The translations under genes and the position numbers were made by a program. A stretch of 64,000 bases of DNA from Ruminococcus_C callidus (lineage in GTDB: Bacteria > Bacillota > Clostridia > Oscillospirales > Ruminococcaceae). Below the pieces are notes generated by a model. That model was not told the origin of the DNA, did no database searches, and was given only the letters and a program-made list of their open reading frames with translations. The stretch spans positions 868,001-932,000 of the forward strand of contig NZ_CP186925.1 of the NCBI RefSeq assembly GCF_049562855.1, written 5' to 3'. Of this stretch, positions 1-8,395 are shown piece after piece. Position 1 is the first letter of the stretch, and the number at the start of each line of letters is the position of its first letter.

Positions 1-1169
1 AGGAGAAGCTTTCTGCAATCTCCACTGCCTGTGACGAAGTGATCTCCGGCAGCCTGAACGAGCATTTTCCGCTGGTTGTATGGCAGACGGGCAGCGGCAC
101 ACAGTCCAACATGAACGCCAACGAAGTTATCGCAAACCGCGGTAATGAAGTTGCCGGAAAGAAGATCCTGCACCCGAATGACGATGTCAATATGAGTCAG
201 TCTTCTAACGACACATTCCCCACTGCAATGCATATCTCTGCTGTTCTGGCTGTAGAGGATAAGGTACTGCCGGCAATTGACGAATTGGTGGCTACCTTCC
301 GCCGTCTGGAAGAAGAACACAAGGGCATTGTAAAAAGCGGCAGAACCCACCTGCAGGATGCAACACCGATCCAGTTCTCGCAGGAGATCAGCGGCTGGCG
401 TACTTCTCTCGAGCGTGATCGCGAGATGCTCGTTTCTGCGTTGCCGTACCTGAAGACACTGGCACTGGGCGGCACCGCAGTTGGTACCGGTCTGAATGCA
501 CCGGAGGGCTTTGATGTAGAAGTTGCCAAGGCAGTTTCTGAACTGACCGGCAAGGACTTCGTCACCGCTTCCAACAAATTCCACGCACTGACCAGCAAGG
601 ATGAGATCGTATTTGCACACGGTGCCCTGAAGGCTCTGGCTGCGGATATGATGAAGATCGCCAACGACGTTCGCTGGCTGGCAAGCGGTCCGAGAGATGG
701 TCTGGGTGAAATCACCATTCCGGAAAACGAACCGGGTTCTTCCATCATGCCGGGCAAGGTCAATCCGACACAGTGCGAACAGGCAACGATGGTTGCTGTT
801 CAGGTAATGGGCAACGACGTGGCAGTCGGCATGGCAGCTTCTCAGGGTAACTTTGAGCTGAACGTATTTATGCCGGTTTGTGCGTATAACTTCCTGCAGT
901 CTGCACGTCTGCTGGCAGAGTCCATTGTCTCCTTCAATAAGAACTGTGCAGTGGGCATCTGTGCAAACCGCGAAAAGATGCACCATAACCTGCACAATTC
1001 TCTGATGCTGGTAACCGCACTGAACCCCTACATCGGTTATGAGAATGCTGCAAAAACTGCAAAGAAGGCGTTCCATGACAACATCTCGCTGAAGGAAGCC
1101 TGCGTAGAGCTGGGATTCCTGACAGCTGAACGGTTCGACGAAGTATTCCATCCCGAGGAGATGGCGTGA
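1..1169 (+). CDS. fumC: class II fumarate hydratase (fumarase C), 5' end missing
   Basis: Fumarase interconverts fumarate and L-malate. The reading frame is open from base 3, so the gene starts before the window and only the last 389 or so residues are present. Visible family motifs are the substrate-site stretch VVWQTGSGTQSNMN, the SGRTHLQDATP helix, and the superfamily signature GSSIMPGKVNPTQ, which carries the flexible catalytic loop. The same fold is used by aspartase and argininosuccinate lyase, but the N-terminal TGSGTQSNMNANEV block is typical of FumC. It lies 49 bp upstream of hdrB on the same strand. Its product fumarate is the expected electron acceptor of the reductase encoded by the last two genes of this cluster, so it supplies the final steps of the malate-fumarate-succinate branch. 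Confidence 0.95.
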   Translation, partial: EKLSAISTACDEVISGSLNEHFPLVVWQTGSGTQSNMNANEVIANRGNEVAGKKILHPNDDVNMSQSSNDTFPTAMHISAVLAVEDKVLPAIDELVATFRRLEEEHKGIVKSGRTHLQDATPIQFSQEISGWRTSLERDREMLVSALPYLKTLALGGTAVGTGLNAPEGFDVEVAKAVSELTGKDFVTASNKFHALTSKDEIVFAHGALKALAADMMKIANDVRWLASGPRDGLGEITIPENEPGSSIMPGKVNPTQCEQATMVAVQVMGNDVAVGMAASQGNFELNVFMPVCAYNFLQSARLLAESIVSFNKNCAVGICANREKMHHNLHNSLMLVTALNPYIGYENAAKTAKKAFHDNISLKEACVELGFLTAERFDEVFHPEEMA

Positions 1170-1218
1170 ACCGTCTGCACTTCGGTGCAAAAAAACAGGA
1201 AGGAAAGGTAGTTTTGCT

Positions 1219-2001
1219 ATGACATACAGTTATTTTCCGGGCTGTACACTGAAGACCAAGGCGAAAGACCTCGATCACTATGCTCGGATCTCTGCTGAAG
1301 CACTGGGCTTTACTCTGGAAGAACTTCCGGACTGGCAGTGCTGCGGCGGTGTGTATCCAATGGCGAAGAATGAGATCGCAACCAAGCTCTCATCGATTCG
1401 TGCACTGGCAAAAGCAAAGGAACTGGGACAGCCTCTGGTTACCCTTTGTTCTGCCTGTCATAATGTCATCAAGCAGGTCAACCATGATATGCAGACCGAT
1501 GACAACATTGTTCTGAAAGCAAACAATTATCTGAAGCTGGCAGAGCCGTATCAGGGCGAAACCGAAGTTCTGCATTATCTGGAAGTACTGCGGGACAAGG
1601 TCGGCTTCGATGAACTGAAAAAGAAAGTGGTAAATCCGCTGAAGGGCAAGAAGATCGCCGCATATTACGGATGTCTTCTGCTCCGTCCGGGAAAGACCAT
1701 GCAGATGGATAATCCGGAGAATCCGAAGATTCTGGAAGACTTTATCCGTGCAATTGGTGCAACACCGGTACTGTATCCGATGCGGAACGAATGCTGCGGC
1801 GGCTATCTGACACTGGACGAAAAGTCTGTGGCAGAGTCCAGAAGCAACAAGGTGATGGCCAGTGCCAAGGACCACGGTGCAGAAATGGTGATCACCGCAT
1901 GTCCGCTTTGTCTGTACAACCTCCAGAAGAATTCCGGCGTTTCGGATCTGCCGGTCGTATACTTTACCGAGCTGCTGGCGGAAGCACTCGGTCTGAAATA
2001 A
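1219..2001 (+). CDS. hdrB: HdrB-like subunit with two CCG domains
   Basis: This 260-residue protein matches heterodisulfide reductase subunit B, which in methanogens holds two unusual noncubane [4Fe-4S] clusters that split a disulfide. Both cysteine-rich CCG modules are visible: Cys9, Cys41-Cys42, Cys77 and Cys80 in the first, and Cys152, Cys192-Cys193 and a CPLC motif near 229-232 in the second. A start at 1219 is preceded by the purine-rich AAAACAGGAAGGAAAGG. HdrC follows after 12 bp. This organism should not make CoM/CoB disulfide, so the physiological partner is not obvious. The context suggests the cluster passes electrons to the adjacent fumarate reductase or to an unknown disulfide. 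The family assignment is firm; the substrate is not. Confidence 0.92.
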   Translation: MTYSYFPGCTLKTKAKDLDHYARISAEALGFTLEELPDWQCCGGVYPMAKNEIATKLSSIRALAKAKELGQPLVTLCSACHNVIKQVNHDMQTDDNIVLKANNYLKLAEPYQGETEVLHYLEVLRDKVGFDELKKKVVNPLKGKKIAAYYGCLLLRPGKTMQMDNPENPKILEDFIRAIGATPVLYPMRNECCGGYLTLDEKSVAESRSNKVMASAKDHGAEMVITACPLCLYNLQKNSGVSDLPVVYFTELLAEALGLK

Positions 2002-2013
2002 GGAGGAACGAAA

Positions 2014-2394
2014 ATGGCAGATTTGAAAGAACTCGTTCTGACGACCAGCGGCGTGAATCCGCTGAAGTGTATGCGTTGCGGAAAGTGCAGCGGTACCTGT
2101 CCGTCTTATGATGCAATGGAATATCATCCGCATCAGTTTGTATATATGGTGGAAAAAGGTGACATCGAAAAGCTGATGGCATCGAAGTCCATTTATACAT
2201 GCCTGTCCTGCTTTGCCTGCGTAGAACGCTGCCCGCGTGACGTGGAACCGGCAAAACTGGTGGAAGCAGTCAGACTGGCGGTAATCCGTCAGCAGGGACA
2301 GAATCACCTGAAATCGGAGCAGATTCCCGAAATGCTGGACGACGATTTGCCGCAGCAGGCAATCGTCAGTGCATTCCGGAAATACAGCAAATAA
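2014..2394 (+). CDS. hdrC: HdrC-like ferredoxin subunit
   Basis: This 126-residue protein has two [4Fe-4S] motifs, at Cys19/22/25/29 (CMRCGKCSGTC) and Cys63/66/69/73 (CLSCFACVERC), the layout of heterodisulfide reductase subunit C. HdrC relays electrons between HdrA and HdrB. The ribosome-binding site AGGAGG sits just after the hdrB stop codon. Gene order hdrB-hdrC-hdrA is tight, with 12-bp gaps, and implies one transcript and a stoichiometric complex. Confidence 0.92.
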   Translation: MADLKELVLTTSGVNPLKCMRCGKCSGTCPSYDAMEYHPHQFVYMVEKGDIEKLMASKSIYTCLSCFACVERCPRDVEPAKLVEAVRLAVIRQQGQNHLKSEQIPEMLDDDLPQQAIVSAFRKYSK

Positions 2395-2406
2395 GGAGGC
2401 ATAAAA

Positions 2407-4407
2407 ATGCGGAGAATAGGTGTTTTTGTATGCCACTGCGGTACGAACATTGCGGCGACCGTCGACGTAAAAACTGTTGCTGAAACTCTTGGAAAAGAGC
2501 CGGCAGTCGTTTATGCGACCGACTATCCCTATATGTGCTCAGAGGCAGGCCAAAACATAATCAAAGATGCGATCAAGGAGTATCAGCTGGAGGGCGTTGT
2601 TGTATGTTCATGTTCGCCCCGTATGCATGAGGCAACTTTCCGTAAGACTGTTGCAGCAGCAGGCCTGAACCCCTACATGCTGGAAGTCGCAAATATTCGT
2701 GAACAGTGCTCGTGGATCCACAAGGATATTCCGGAGGCAACCGCAAAGGCAATCGTCCTCGGACGTGCAGCAATTGCAAAGGTTCTGCTGAATACCCCGC
2801 TGATCGCCGGCGAAAGTCCGGTAACCAAGCGTGCTCTGGTCATCGGCGGCGGTATCGCAGGTATCCAGACTGCTCTGGATATTGCAGAAGCCGGCTATCC
2901 GGTAGACATCGTCGAAAAGGAACCGACCATCGGCGGTAAGATGACACAGATCGATAAGACATTCCCGACACTGGACTGCTCGTCCTGTATCCTGACACCG
3001 AAAATGGTAGAATGTGCACAGAACGACAAGATCACGATCTACTCCTACAGTGAAGTAGAAGCAGTGACCGGTTTCGTGGGCAACTTCAGCGTCAAGATTC
3101 GCCGTAAGGCTCGTTTTGTCGATGAGGATAAGTGTACCGGCTGCGGTGCATGTACGGAAAAGTGTCCGGTAAAGAACATTCCGGACGCTTACAATCTGGG
3201 ACTGAGCAACCGTCACGCTGCATATATCCCGTTTGCACAGGCAATCCCGAACGTTGCTGTTCTGGACTCCACACGCTGCATCAAGCTCACCAAGGGCAAG
3301 TGCGGTCTGTGTTCGACAGTTTGCTCTGCCGGTGCGATCGACTACGAGCAGAAGGAAACTTTCGTAGAAGAAAAGTACGGTGCAATCGTTGCCGCTACCG
3401 GTTACAATCCGATCAACATTGACGGCTATGACGAATTCGCATATTCCCAGAGCAAGGACGTTGTCACTTCTCTGGAATTCGAGCGGATCCTGAAGGCAGA
3501 CGGTCCGACAGAAGGTCATTTGCAGCGTCTGTCCGACGGCAAGCAGCCGAAGACACTGGTATTCGTACAGTGCGTCGGCAGCCGTGAATCCGGTTCTCAG
3601 CATGGCTGCGGTAAGGAATACTGCTCCAAGATCTGCTGTATGTATACCGCAAAGCACGCAATGCTGTGCCGCGAAAAATATCCGGATACCGATGTCTATG
3701 TATTCTACATCGACGTTCGTACACCGGGCAAGAACTATGATGAGTTCTATCGCCGTGCCGTAGAACAGTATGGCGTACATTATATTAAGGGTATGGTCGG
3801 CAAGGTTGCTCCGCAGTCTGACGGCACACTGGATGTTCAGGCTTCTGATCTGATCTCCAACGAACAGCTGCACATCAAGGCAGATATGGTCGTTCTGGCT
3901 GCTGCGATCGAAGCAGACAAGAGTGCCCGTCCGCTGGCAACCATGCTGACTGCAAGCATGGATACCAACGACTTCTTCACAGAAGCTCACGCAAAGCTGC
4001 GTCCGGTAGAATCCCCGACAGCCGGTGTATTCCTTTCCGGTGTTTGTCAGGGACCGAAGGATATTCCGGAAACCGTTGCACAGGCTGGTGCCGCTGCTTC
4101 TAAGGTTATCGGTCTGCTGGCAAAGGACAAGCTGTCCTGCAACCCGTGCGTATCCCATTCGGATCCCATGAAGTGCAATGGTTGCTCGTCTTGTGCAAAT
4201 GTCTGCCCGTACGGTGCAATTACTTATGAGGAGAAGGACTTCAGCCGCCGTCAGGACGGCTCGATGATTCGCCGCGTAGCAGTTGTCAATGAGGCAGTAT
4301 GTCAGGGCTGCGGTGCTTGTACCGTTGCATGCCCGTCCGGTGCAATGGATCTGAAGGGCTTCGCAACCGGTCAGATTATGGCGGAGGTAGATGCAATATG
4401 CAAGTAA
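2407..4407 (+). CDS. hdrA: HdrA, flavin-based electron-bifurcating subunit
   Basis: At 666 residues this is a full-length HdrA. The N-terminal domain begins with the VCHCGTNI motif. A thioredoxin-reductase-like FAD domain follows (GGGIAGIQTALDIAEAG near residue 145), with an inserted ferredoxin (CTGCGACTEKC near 240), the CSKICCMYTAKHA region near 400, and a C-terminal pair of [4Fe-4S] motifs (CNGCSSCANVC, CQGCGACTVAC). In methanogens and in FlxABCD-HdrABC bacteria this flavoprotein is the site of electron bifurcation, reducing ferredoxin with one electron branch while the other goes to a high-potential acceptor. All domains needed for that are present. Its stop codon overlaps the start of the MvhD-like gene by 10 bp, which supports translational coupling. 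Confidence 0.93.
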   Translation: MRRIGVFVCHCGTNIAATVDVKTVAETLGKEPAVVYATDYPYMCSEAGQNIIKDAIKEYQLEGVVVCSCSPRMHEATFRKTVAAAGLNPYMLEVANIREQCSWIHKDIPEATAKAIVLGRAAIAKVLLNTPLIAGESPVTKRALVIGGGIAGIQTALDIAEAGYPVDIVEKEPTIGGKMTQIDKTFPTLDCSSCILTPKMVECAQNDKITIYSYSEVEAVTGFVGNFSVKIRRKARFVDEDKCTGCGACTEKCPVKNIPDAYNLGLSNRHAAYIPFAQAIPNVAVLDSTRCIKLTKGKCGLCSTVCSAGAIDYEQKETFVEEKYGAIVAATGYNPINIDGYDEFAYSQSKDVVTSLEFERILKADGPTEGHLQRLSDGKQPKTLVFVQCVGSRESGSQHGCGKEYCSKICCMYTAKHAMLCREKYPDTDVYVFYIDVRTPGKNYDEFYRRAVEQYGVHYIKGMVGKVAPQSDGTLDVQASDLISNEQLHIKADMVVLAAAIEADKSARPLATMLTASMDTNDFFTEAHAKLRPVESPTAGVFLSGVCQGPKDIPETVAQAGAAASKVIGLLAKDKLSCNPCVSHSDPMKCNGCSSCANVCPYGAITYEEKDFSRRQDGSMIRRVAVVNEAVCQGCGACTVACPSGAMDLKGFATGQIMAEVDAICK

Positions 4408-4838
4408 ATCAGGAATTTAAACCGAAAATCGTCGCATTCTGCTGTAACTGGTGTTCTTATGCAGGTGCGGACCTTGCGGGTACAAACCGTTCAAACTATC
4501 CGGCAGATGTCAAGATCATTCGTGTACCTTGCTCCTGCCGTGTCAATCCACTCTTTATTCTGCGTGCATTCCAGCGTGGTGCAGACGGCGTGATCCTCTG
4601 CGGCTGTCACCCGGGTGACTGCCACTATACCACTGGTAACTACTATGCCCGCCGCAGAATGACACTGCTGTTCTCGATGCTGGATTATCTGGGTATCGAG
4701 AAAGAGCGTACCCGTGTAGAATGGGTATCCGCCGCAGAAGGTGCAAAGTTCGCTGCAACCATGAATGAGTTTGTAGAAACTGTCACTGCACTGGGCGAGA
4801 ACAAAAGACTGGAGGATCTGAGATGCAAAGCGAAATGA
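4398..4838 (+). CDS. flxD: MvhD/FlxD-like [2Fe-2S] subunit
   Basis: I chose ATG 4398, inside the end of hdrA, which gives 146 residues. The protein shows the MvhD pattern: CCNWCSYAGAD near residue 15, VPCSCRVNP near 47, and CGCHPGDCHY near 68. MvhD-type proteins join HdrA to an electron-input module, the Mvh hydrogenase in methanogens or FlxABC in bacteria. With no hydrogenase subunit beside it and an NAD-binding subunit two genes downstream, the input here is most simply NADH. It overlaps the next gene by 16 bp. Confidence 0.9.
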   Translation: MQVNQEFKPKIVAFCCNWCSYAGADLAGTNRSNYPADVKIIRVPCSCRVNPLFILRAFQRGADGVILCGCHPGDCHYTTGNYYARRRMTLLFSMLDYLGIEKERTRVEWVSAAEGAKFAATMNEFVETVTALGENKRLEDLRCKAK

Positions 4839-5797
4839 TGAAAAGAGCCTCCGAGCTGTTGGCAGACGGTACAGTTGTTCGTGTGCTGGGCTGGAAAAAC
4901 GGTGAGTTTGTCTATGATCCCACACCGGCTGTGTTCGATTCTGCAGAAGCTTTGGAAAAGGATTTTGTATATCACGATTTCTGCGGCAGCAATCTGTCGA
5001 AGTATCTGATCAAACTGTCTAAGCTGGAGGGCAAGACACTGGTTTTCCTGAAGCCGTGTGATTCCTATAGCTTCAACCAGCTGCTGACAGAACACCGCAT
5101 CAAGCGGGAAAACGTTTACATCATCGGCGTTCCCTGTGACGGCAAGCTGGATCCGGATAAGGTACGTGAAGCCGGTGCCGAGGGCATTCTGGGCATCACC
5201 ACTGACGGTGACACCGTAAAGGCGGAAACCATGTACGGTGAAGTTTCTGTCAGCAAGAAGGACTGCCTGCTGGAACGCTGCGAAGTCTGCAAGAGCCACA
5301 AGGTTGTTGTCTACGATGAGATGCTGGGCGAAAACGGTGAGGAAAATCCGGAGTCCGGTCGTTTCGATATGGTCGCAAAGCTGGAGGCTATGACACCGGA
5401 AGAAAGATTCGCATTCTGGCGTGGGGAACTGTCCCGCTGCATTCGCTGCAACGCCTGCCGCAACATCTGTCCGGCATGCAGCTGCGAACAGTGCGTCTTT
5501 GACAATCCGGCATCTGGTGTTTCCCAGAAGGCAGCAGCAGACTCCTTCGAAGAAAATATGTTCCACATTATTCGTGCATTCCACGTAGCAGGTCGCTGTA
5601 CCGACTGCGGTGAGTGCTCCAGAGTATGTCCGCAGCACATTCCGCTGCACCTGCTGAACCGGAAGTTCATCAAGGATATTAACACTTATTATGGTGAATA
5701 TCAGGCTGGTGCAGAGGAAGGCAGCCGTGCACCGCTGGTGAACTTCACCAAGGAAGACTGCGAGCCGAATGTGGTTTATAAAGGAGGCAGCAAGTGA
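4823..5797 (+). CDS. 4Fe-4S dicluster subunit, FlxC-like
   Basis: This 324-residue iron-sulfur protein has an N-terminal domain containing VFLKPCDSYSF and YIIGVPCDGK, which resembles the FrhB/HydB-like regions of electron-transfer subunits. Two C-terminal cysteine motifs follow: CIRCNACRNICPACSC near 210 and CTDCGECSRVC near 259. Position between the MvhD-like and HydB/AsrA-like genes, in mirror order to flxABCD-hdrABC of sulfate reducers, suggests the FlxC role, wiring FlxA to FlxD. Assignment of FlxB versus FlxC between this and the next gene is by order and general resemblance only, so no symbol is given. Confidence 0.75.
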   Translation: MQSEMMKRASELLADGTVVRVLGWKNGEFVYDPTPAVFDSAEALEKDFVYHDFCGSNLSKYLIKLSKLEGKTLVFLKPCDSYSFNQLLTEHRIKRENVYIIGVPCDGKLDPDKVREAGAEGILGITTDGDTVKAETMYGEVSVSKKDCLLERCEVCKSHKVVVYDEMLGENGEENPESGRFDMVAKLEAMTPEERFAFWRGELSRCIRCNACRNICPACSCEQCVFDNPASGVSQKAAADSFEENMFHIIRAFHVAGRCTDCGECSRVCPQHIPLHLLNRKFIKDINTYYGEYQAGAEEGSRAPLVNFTKEDCEPNVVYKGGSK

Positions 5798-6831
5798 TGA
5801 AAAAAGTATCTCGAGAAAATCTGGACGCTTTGTTCGCTGCCATCGCAGAAGCAAAGAAACTCTATCTGCCGGTTGCTGACGGCACCGATGAAAAACGCGG
5901 TGTAAAGTACAGCGTCTGGACACCGGAAGCAAAGTATGCTGCAGAGGCAGTCAACACTGTCCGCAGTGCCAAGGACTTTTTCTTCCCGCAGGTAGAAAAC
6001 ATGGTCAACTTCAAGGTCAACGGCAAGAAGATCGAAGTCGATGATATTCGTACTGAGTGCGAGGACTTTGTGATCTTCGGCGTGCGTGCCTGTGATGCGG
6101 CAAGCTTCAAGATCCTGGACAGCGTGTATCTGTCGGAACCGGTAGATACCTACTATCAGAACCGTCGGGAACACGGCGTGGTAATGACCATGTCCTGCAG
6201 CAAGCCCAGTGAAACCTGCTTCTGCTCGGTATTCGGTATCGATGCCGCAGAACCGGCTGGCGATGTCAGCTGCTGGCTGACAGATGATGCAGTGCTGATG
6301 CAGGCAAACACCGAAAAGGGTGAGGCTCTGCTGGCTTCTTTGCCGATGCTGGAAGATGCCGCAGACGATGCTGCGGAAGAATCCAAGGCAAAGACCAAGG
6401 CAATTCTGGAAAAGCTGCCGCTGAAGAACCTCTCTACCGACTCCTTTGGCGGAGATAAGCTGATGGAACTGTTCAGTTCCGATAAGTGGGCAAGCCTGTC
6501 AGAAGCATGTCTGGGCTGCGGCACCTGTACTTTCGTGTGCCCGACCTGTCAGTGCTATGACATTCGCGACTATGACACCGGTCACGGCGTACAGCGGTTC
6601 CGCTGCTGGGACAGCTGTATGTACGCTGACTTTACCAAGACAGCCGGCGGTCAGCCGCGTCCCACACAGCTGGAGCGTTTCCGTCAGCGGTTCATGCATA
6701 AGCTGGTTTACTATCCGGCAAACAACGACGGCGTATTTGGCTGCGTTGGCTGCGGTCGCTGCATGAAGAGCTGCCCGATTTCCATGAACATTGTAAAGGT
6801 CATGAAGACTTTAGGGGAGGGTAACGCATGA
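5797..6831 (+). CDS. HydB/AsrA-like 4Fe-4S subunit, FlxB-like
   Basis: This protein of about 344 residues resembles sulfhydrogenase beta (HydB) and anaerobic sulfite reductase subunit A. Typical features are the FFFPQVE segment near residue 65, FGVRACDAASFKILD near 90, and two C-terminal iron-sulfur motifs, CLGCGTCTFVCPTCQC near 232 and CVGCGRCMKSC near 317. Such subunits pass electrons from a flavin/NAD subunit to a catalytic partner. ATG 5797 overlaps the previous stop as TGATG and lies 9 nt from AGGAGG; GTG 5794 is an alternative start. The end overlaps the next gene by 4 bp, so the Flx-like genes are strictly coupled. Confidence 0.78.
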   Translation: MKKVSRENLDALFAAIAEAKKLYLPVADGTDEKRGVKYSVWTPEAKYAAEAVNTVRSAKDFFFPQVENMVNFKVNGKKIEVDDIRTECEDFVIFGVRACDAASFKILDSVYLSEPVDTYYQNRREHGVVMTMSCSKPSETCFCSVFGIDAAEPAGDVSCWLTDDAVLMQANTEKGEALLASLPMLEDAADDAAEESKAKTKAILEKLPLKNLSTDSFGGDKLMELFSSDKWASLSEACLGCGTCTFVCPTCQCYDIRDYDTGHGVQRFRCWDSCMYADFTKTAGGQPRPTQLERFRQRFMHKLVYYPANNDGVFGCVGCGRCMKSCPISMNIVKVMKTLGEGNA

Positions 6832-7688
6832 AACAAGAAGCATTGATTCCGAAGGTCGGCGTGGTAACTGACATTCGTCAGGATACTCCCGATGTCAAGA
6901 CATTCCGCGTGGTCGGTCTGGACGGAAACAAACTGTTCGAGCATATGCCCGGTCAGTGTGCGATGGTTTCCATTCCGGGCATTGGCGAAGGTATGTTCTC
7001 CATTACATCTTCTCCGACAAACAAGGAATTCATGGAATTTTCGATCAAGAAGTGCGGCTGTCTGACAAGCTGGCTGCACATGATGGACGTTGGACAGGAA
7101 GTCACCGTCAGAGGTCCGCTGGGAAAGAACTTTCCGGTGGAAACCGTTCCGACACCGGAAAACGGCAACTATGGTCTGAAGGGAAAGGATCTGCTGTTTA
7201 TCGCCGGCGGTATCGGTCTGGCTCCGCTGCGTTCCGTCATCAACTATTGCCGTGACAAAAAGCGTGAGAATCCTGGCGCTTATGGTTCTCTGCATATCAT
7301 TTACGGCTCCCGTTCCAAGGACGATCTGGTAGACTATCAGGAAATTCTGGACGAATGGAGTCAGGACTGCAAGGTGGATCTGACCATCGACCGTGAACAG
7401 GAGGGCTGGGACGGTCACGTTGGCTTTATTCCGAACTATGTCAAGGAACTGAAGCCGGACCTGAACCGTACTGTTCTGATCTGCGGACCTCCGATCATGA
7501 TCAAGTTCACACTGGACGGTCTGAAAGAACTGGGCTTCCAAGAAGAACAGGTCTATACCACAATGGAACTGCGTATGAAATGCGGTATCGGCAAGTGCGG
7601 ACGCTGCAATATCGGTGACAAGTACGTCTGCAAGGACGGTCCGGTATTCCGCTTTGATGAGCTGTCCGAACTGCCGAACGAATATTAA
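6828..7688 (+). CDS. flxA: FAD/NAD-binding oxidoreductase, FlxA-like
   Basis: This 286-residue protein belongs to the ferredoxin-NADP reductase-like family that includes sulfhydrogenase gamma (HydG of Pyrococcus), AsrB and FlxA. The FAD-binding barrel comes first (MFSITSSPTN near 55), then the pyridine-nucleotide domain (IAGGIGLAPLRSVI near 125). A C-terminal [2Fe-2S] motif, CGIGKCGRCNIGDKYVC near 250, is diagnostic for this group. It is the only protein in the cluster with a clear NAD(P)H site and is therefore the likely electron entry point. No hydrogenase catalytic subunit is encoded nearby. Confidence 0.88.
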   Translation: MKQEALIPKVGVVTDIRQDTPDVKTFRVVGLDGNKLFEHMPGQCAMVSIPGIGEGMFSITSSPTNKEFMEFSIKKCGCLTSWLHMMDVGQEVTVRGPLGKNFPVETVPTPENGNYGLKGKDLLFIAGGIGLAPLRSVINYCRDKKRENPGAYGSLHIIYGSRSKDDLVDYQEILDEWSQDCKVDLTIDREQEGWDGHVGFIPNYVKELKPDLNRTVLICGPPIMIKFTLDGLKELGFQEEQVYTTMELRMKCGIGKCGRCNIGDKYVCKDGPVFRFDELSELPNEY

Positions 7689-7706
7689 TGGTAAAGGAGA
7701 ATTCAC

Positions 7707-8381
7707 ATGGAACAGATGGTTAATGTGTTCGTGATGGGCAAGAAGTATGAGGTTCCTGCCAGTCTGACCATCATGAAGGCTTTGGAATACGCTGGCTATA
7801 AACTGGTTCGCGGCTGCGGCTGCCGAAATGGTTTCTGCGGTGCCTGTGCAACAATTTACCGGATCAAGGGTGACAGAGAACTGCACACCTGTCTGGCATG
7901 CTCCACACAGGTGGTAGAAGGCATGTACATCACACAGCTGCCGTTCTTCCCGCTGATCAAGGAGATCTATGACATCAACGAGGTTCGTCCGGACGAAACC
8001 GTAATGATGAAGAACTATCCGGAAATCTATTCCTGCATCGGCTGTAACGCTTGTACCAATGCTTGTACACAGGGTCTGAACGTTATGCAGTATATCGCAT
8101 ATGCACAGCGTGCGGAATATGCAAAGTGTGCAGAAGAATCTTTCGACTGCGTTATGTGCGGCGTATGTTCTTCCCGCTGTCCGGCTGGTATCTCGCACCC
8201 GCAGGTTGCAATGCTGGCTCGCCGCCTGAACGGTAAGTACATTGAACCGAAATGTCAGCATCTGGCAGATCGTGTCAAGGAAATCGAAGAAGGCAAGTGC
8301 GAAGAAGCAATCCGTGCAAATATGGCACTGAGCGATGCGGAGATTCGTGAAAAGTACAACAATCGTGAGATTGAAAAGTAA
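7707..8381 (+). CDS. fumarate reductase-type iron-sulfur subunit (TfrB/FrdB-like)
   Basis: This 224-residue protein begins with a [2Fe-2S] ferredoxin-like domain, with cysteines 37/39, 44, 47 and 62 or 65 in CGCRNGFCGAC and HTCLAC. Two [4Fe-4S] motifs follow (CIGCNACTNAC near 112 and CVMCGVCSSRC near 151). This resembles the N-terminal half of thiol:fumarate reductase subunit TfrB, but the C-terminal CCG domain that carries thiol chemistry in methanogen TfrB is absent. Here that module exists as the separate HdrB gene. No hydrophobic segments are seen, so it should be soluble. It lies 14 bp before the flavoprotein gene and has its own RBS, AAAGGAGA. Confidence 0.85.
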   Translation: MEQMVNVFVMGKKYEVPASLTIMKALEYAGYKLVRGCGCRNGFCGACATIYRIKGDRELHTCLACSTQVVEGMYITQLPFFPLIKEIYDINEVRPDETVMMKNYPEIYSCIGCNACTNACTQGLNVMQYIAYAQRAEYAKCAEESFDCVMCGVCSSRCPAGISHPQVAMLARRLNGKYIEPKCQHLADRVKEIEEGKCEEAIRANMALSDAEIREKYNNREIEK

Positions 8382-8395
8382 GGAGGTGCGGTATC

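Noticed and set aside
4823..6831. Hydrogenase or anaerobic sulfite reductase operon
   Set aside because: The AsrA/HydB- and AsrB/HydG-like genes could suggest these, but no sulfite reductase (AsrC) or NiFe catalytic subunit is present, and MvhD plus HdrABC point to a Flx-Hdr complex.
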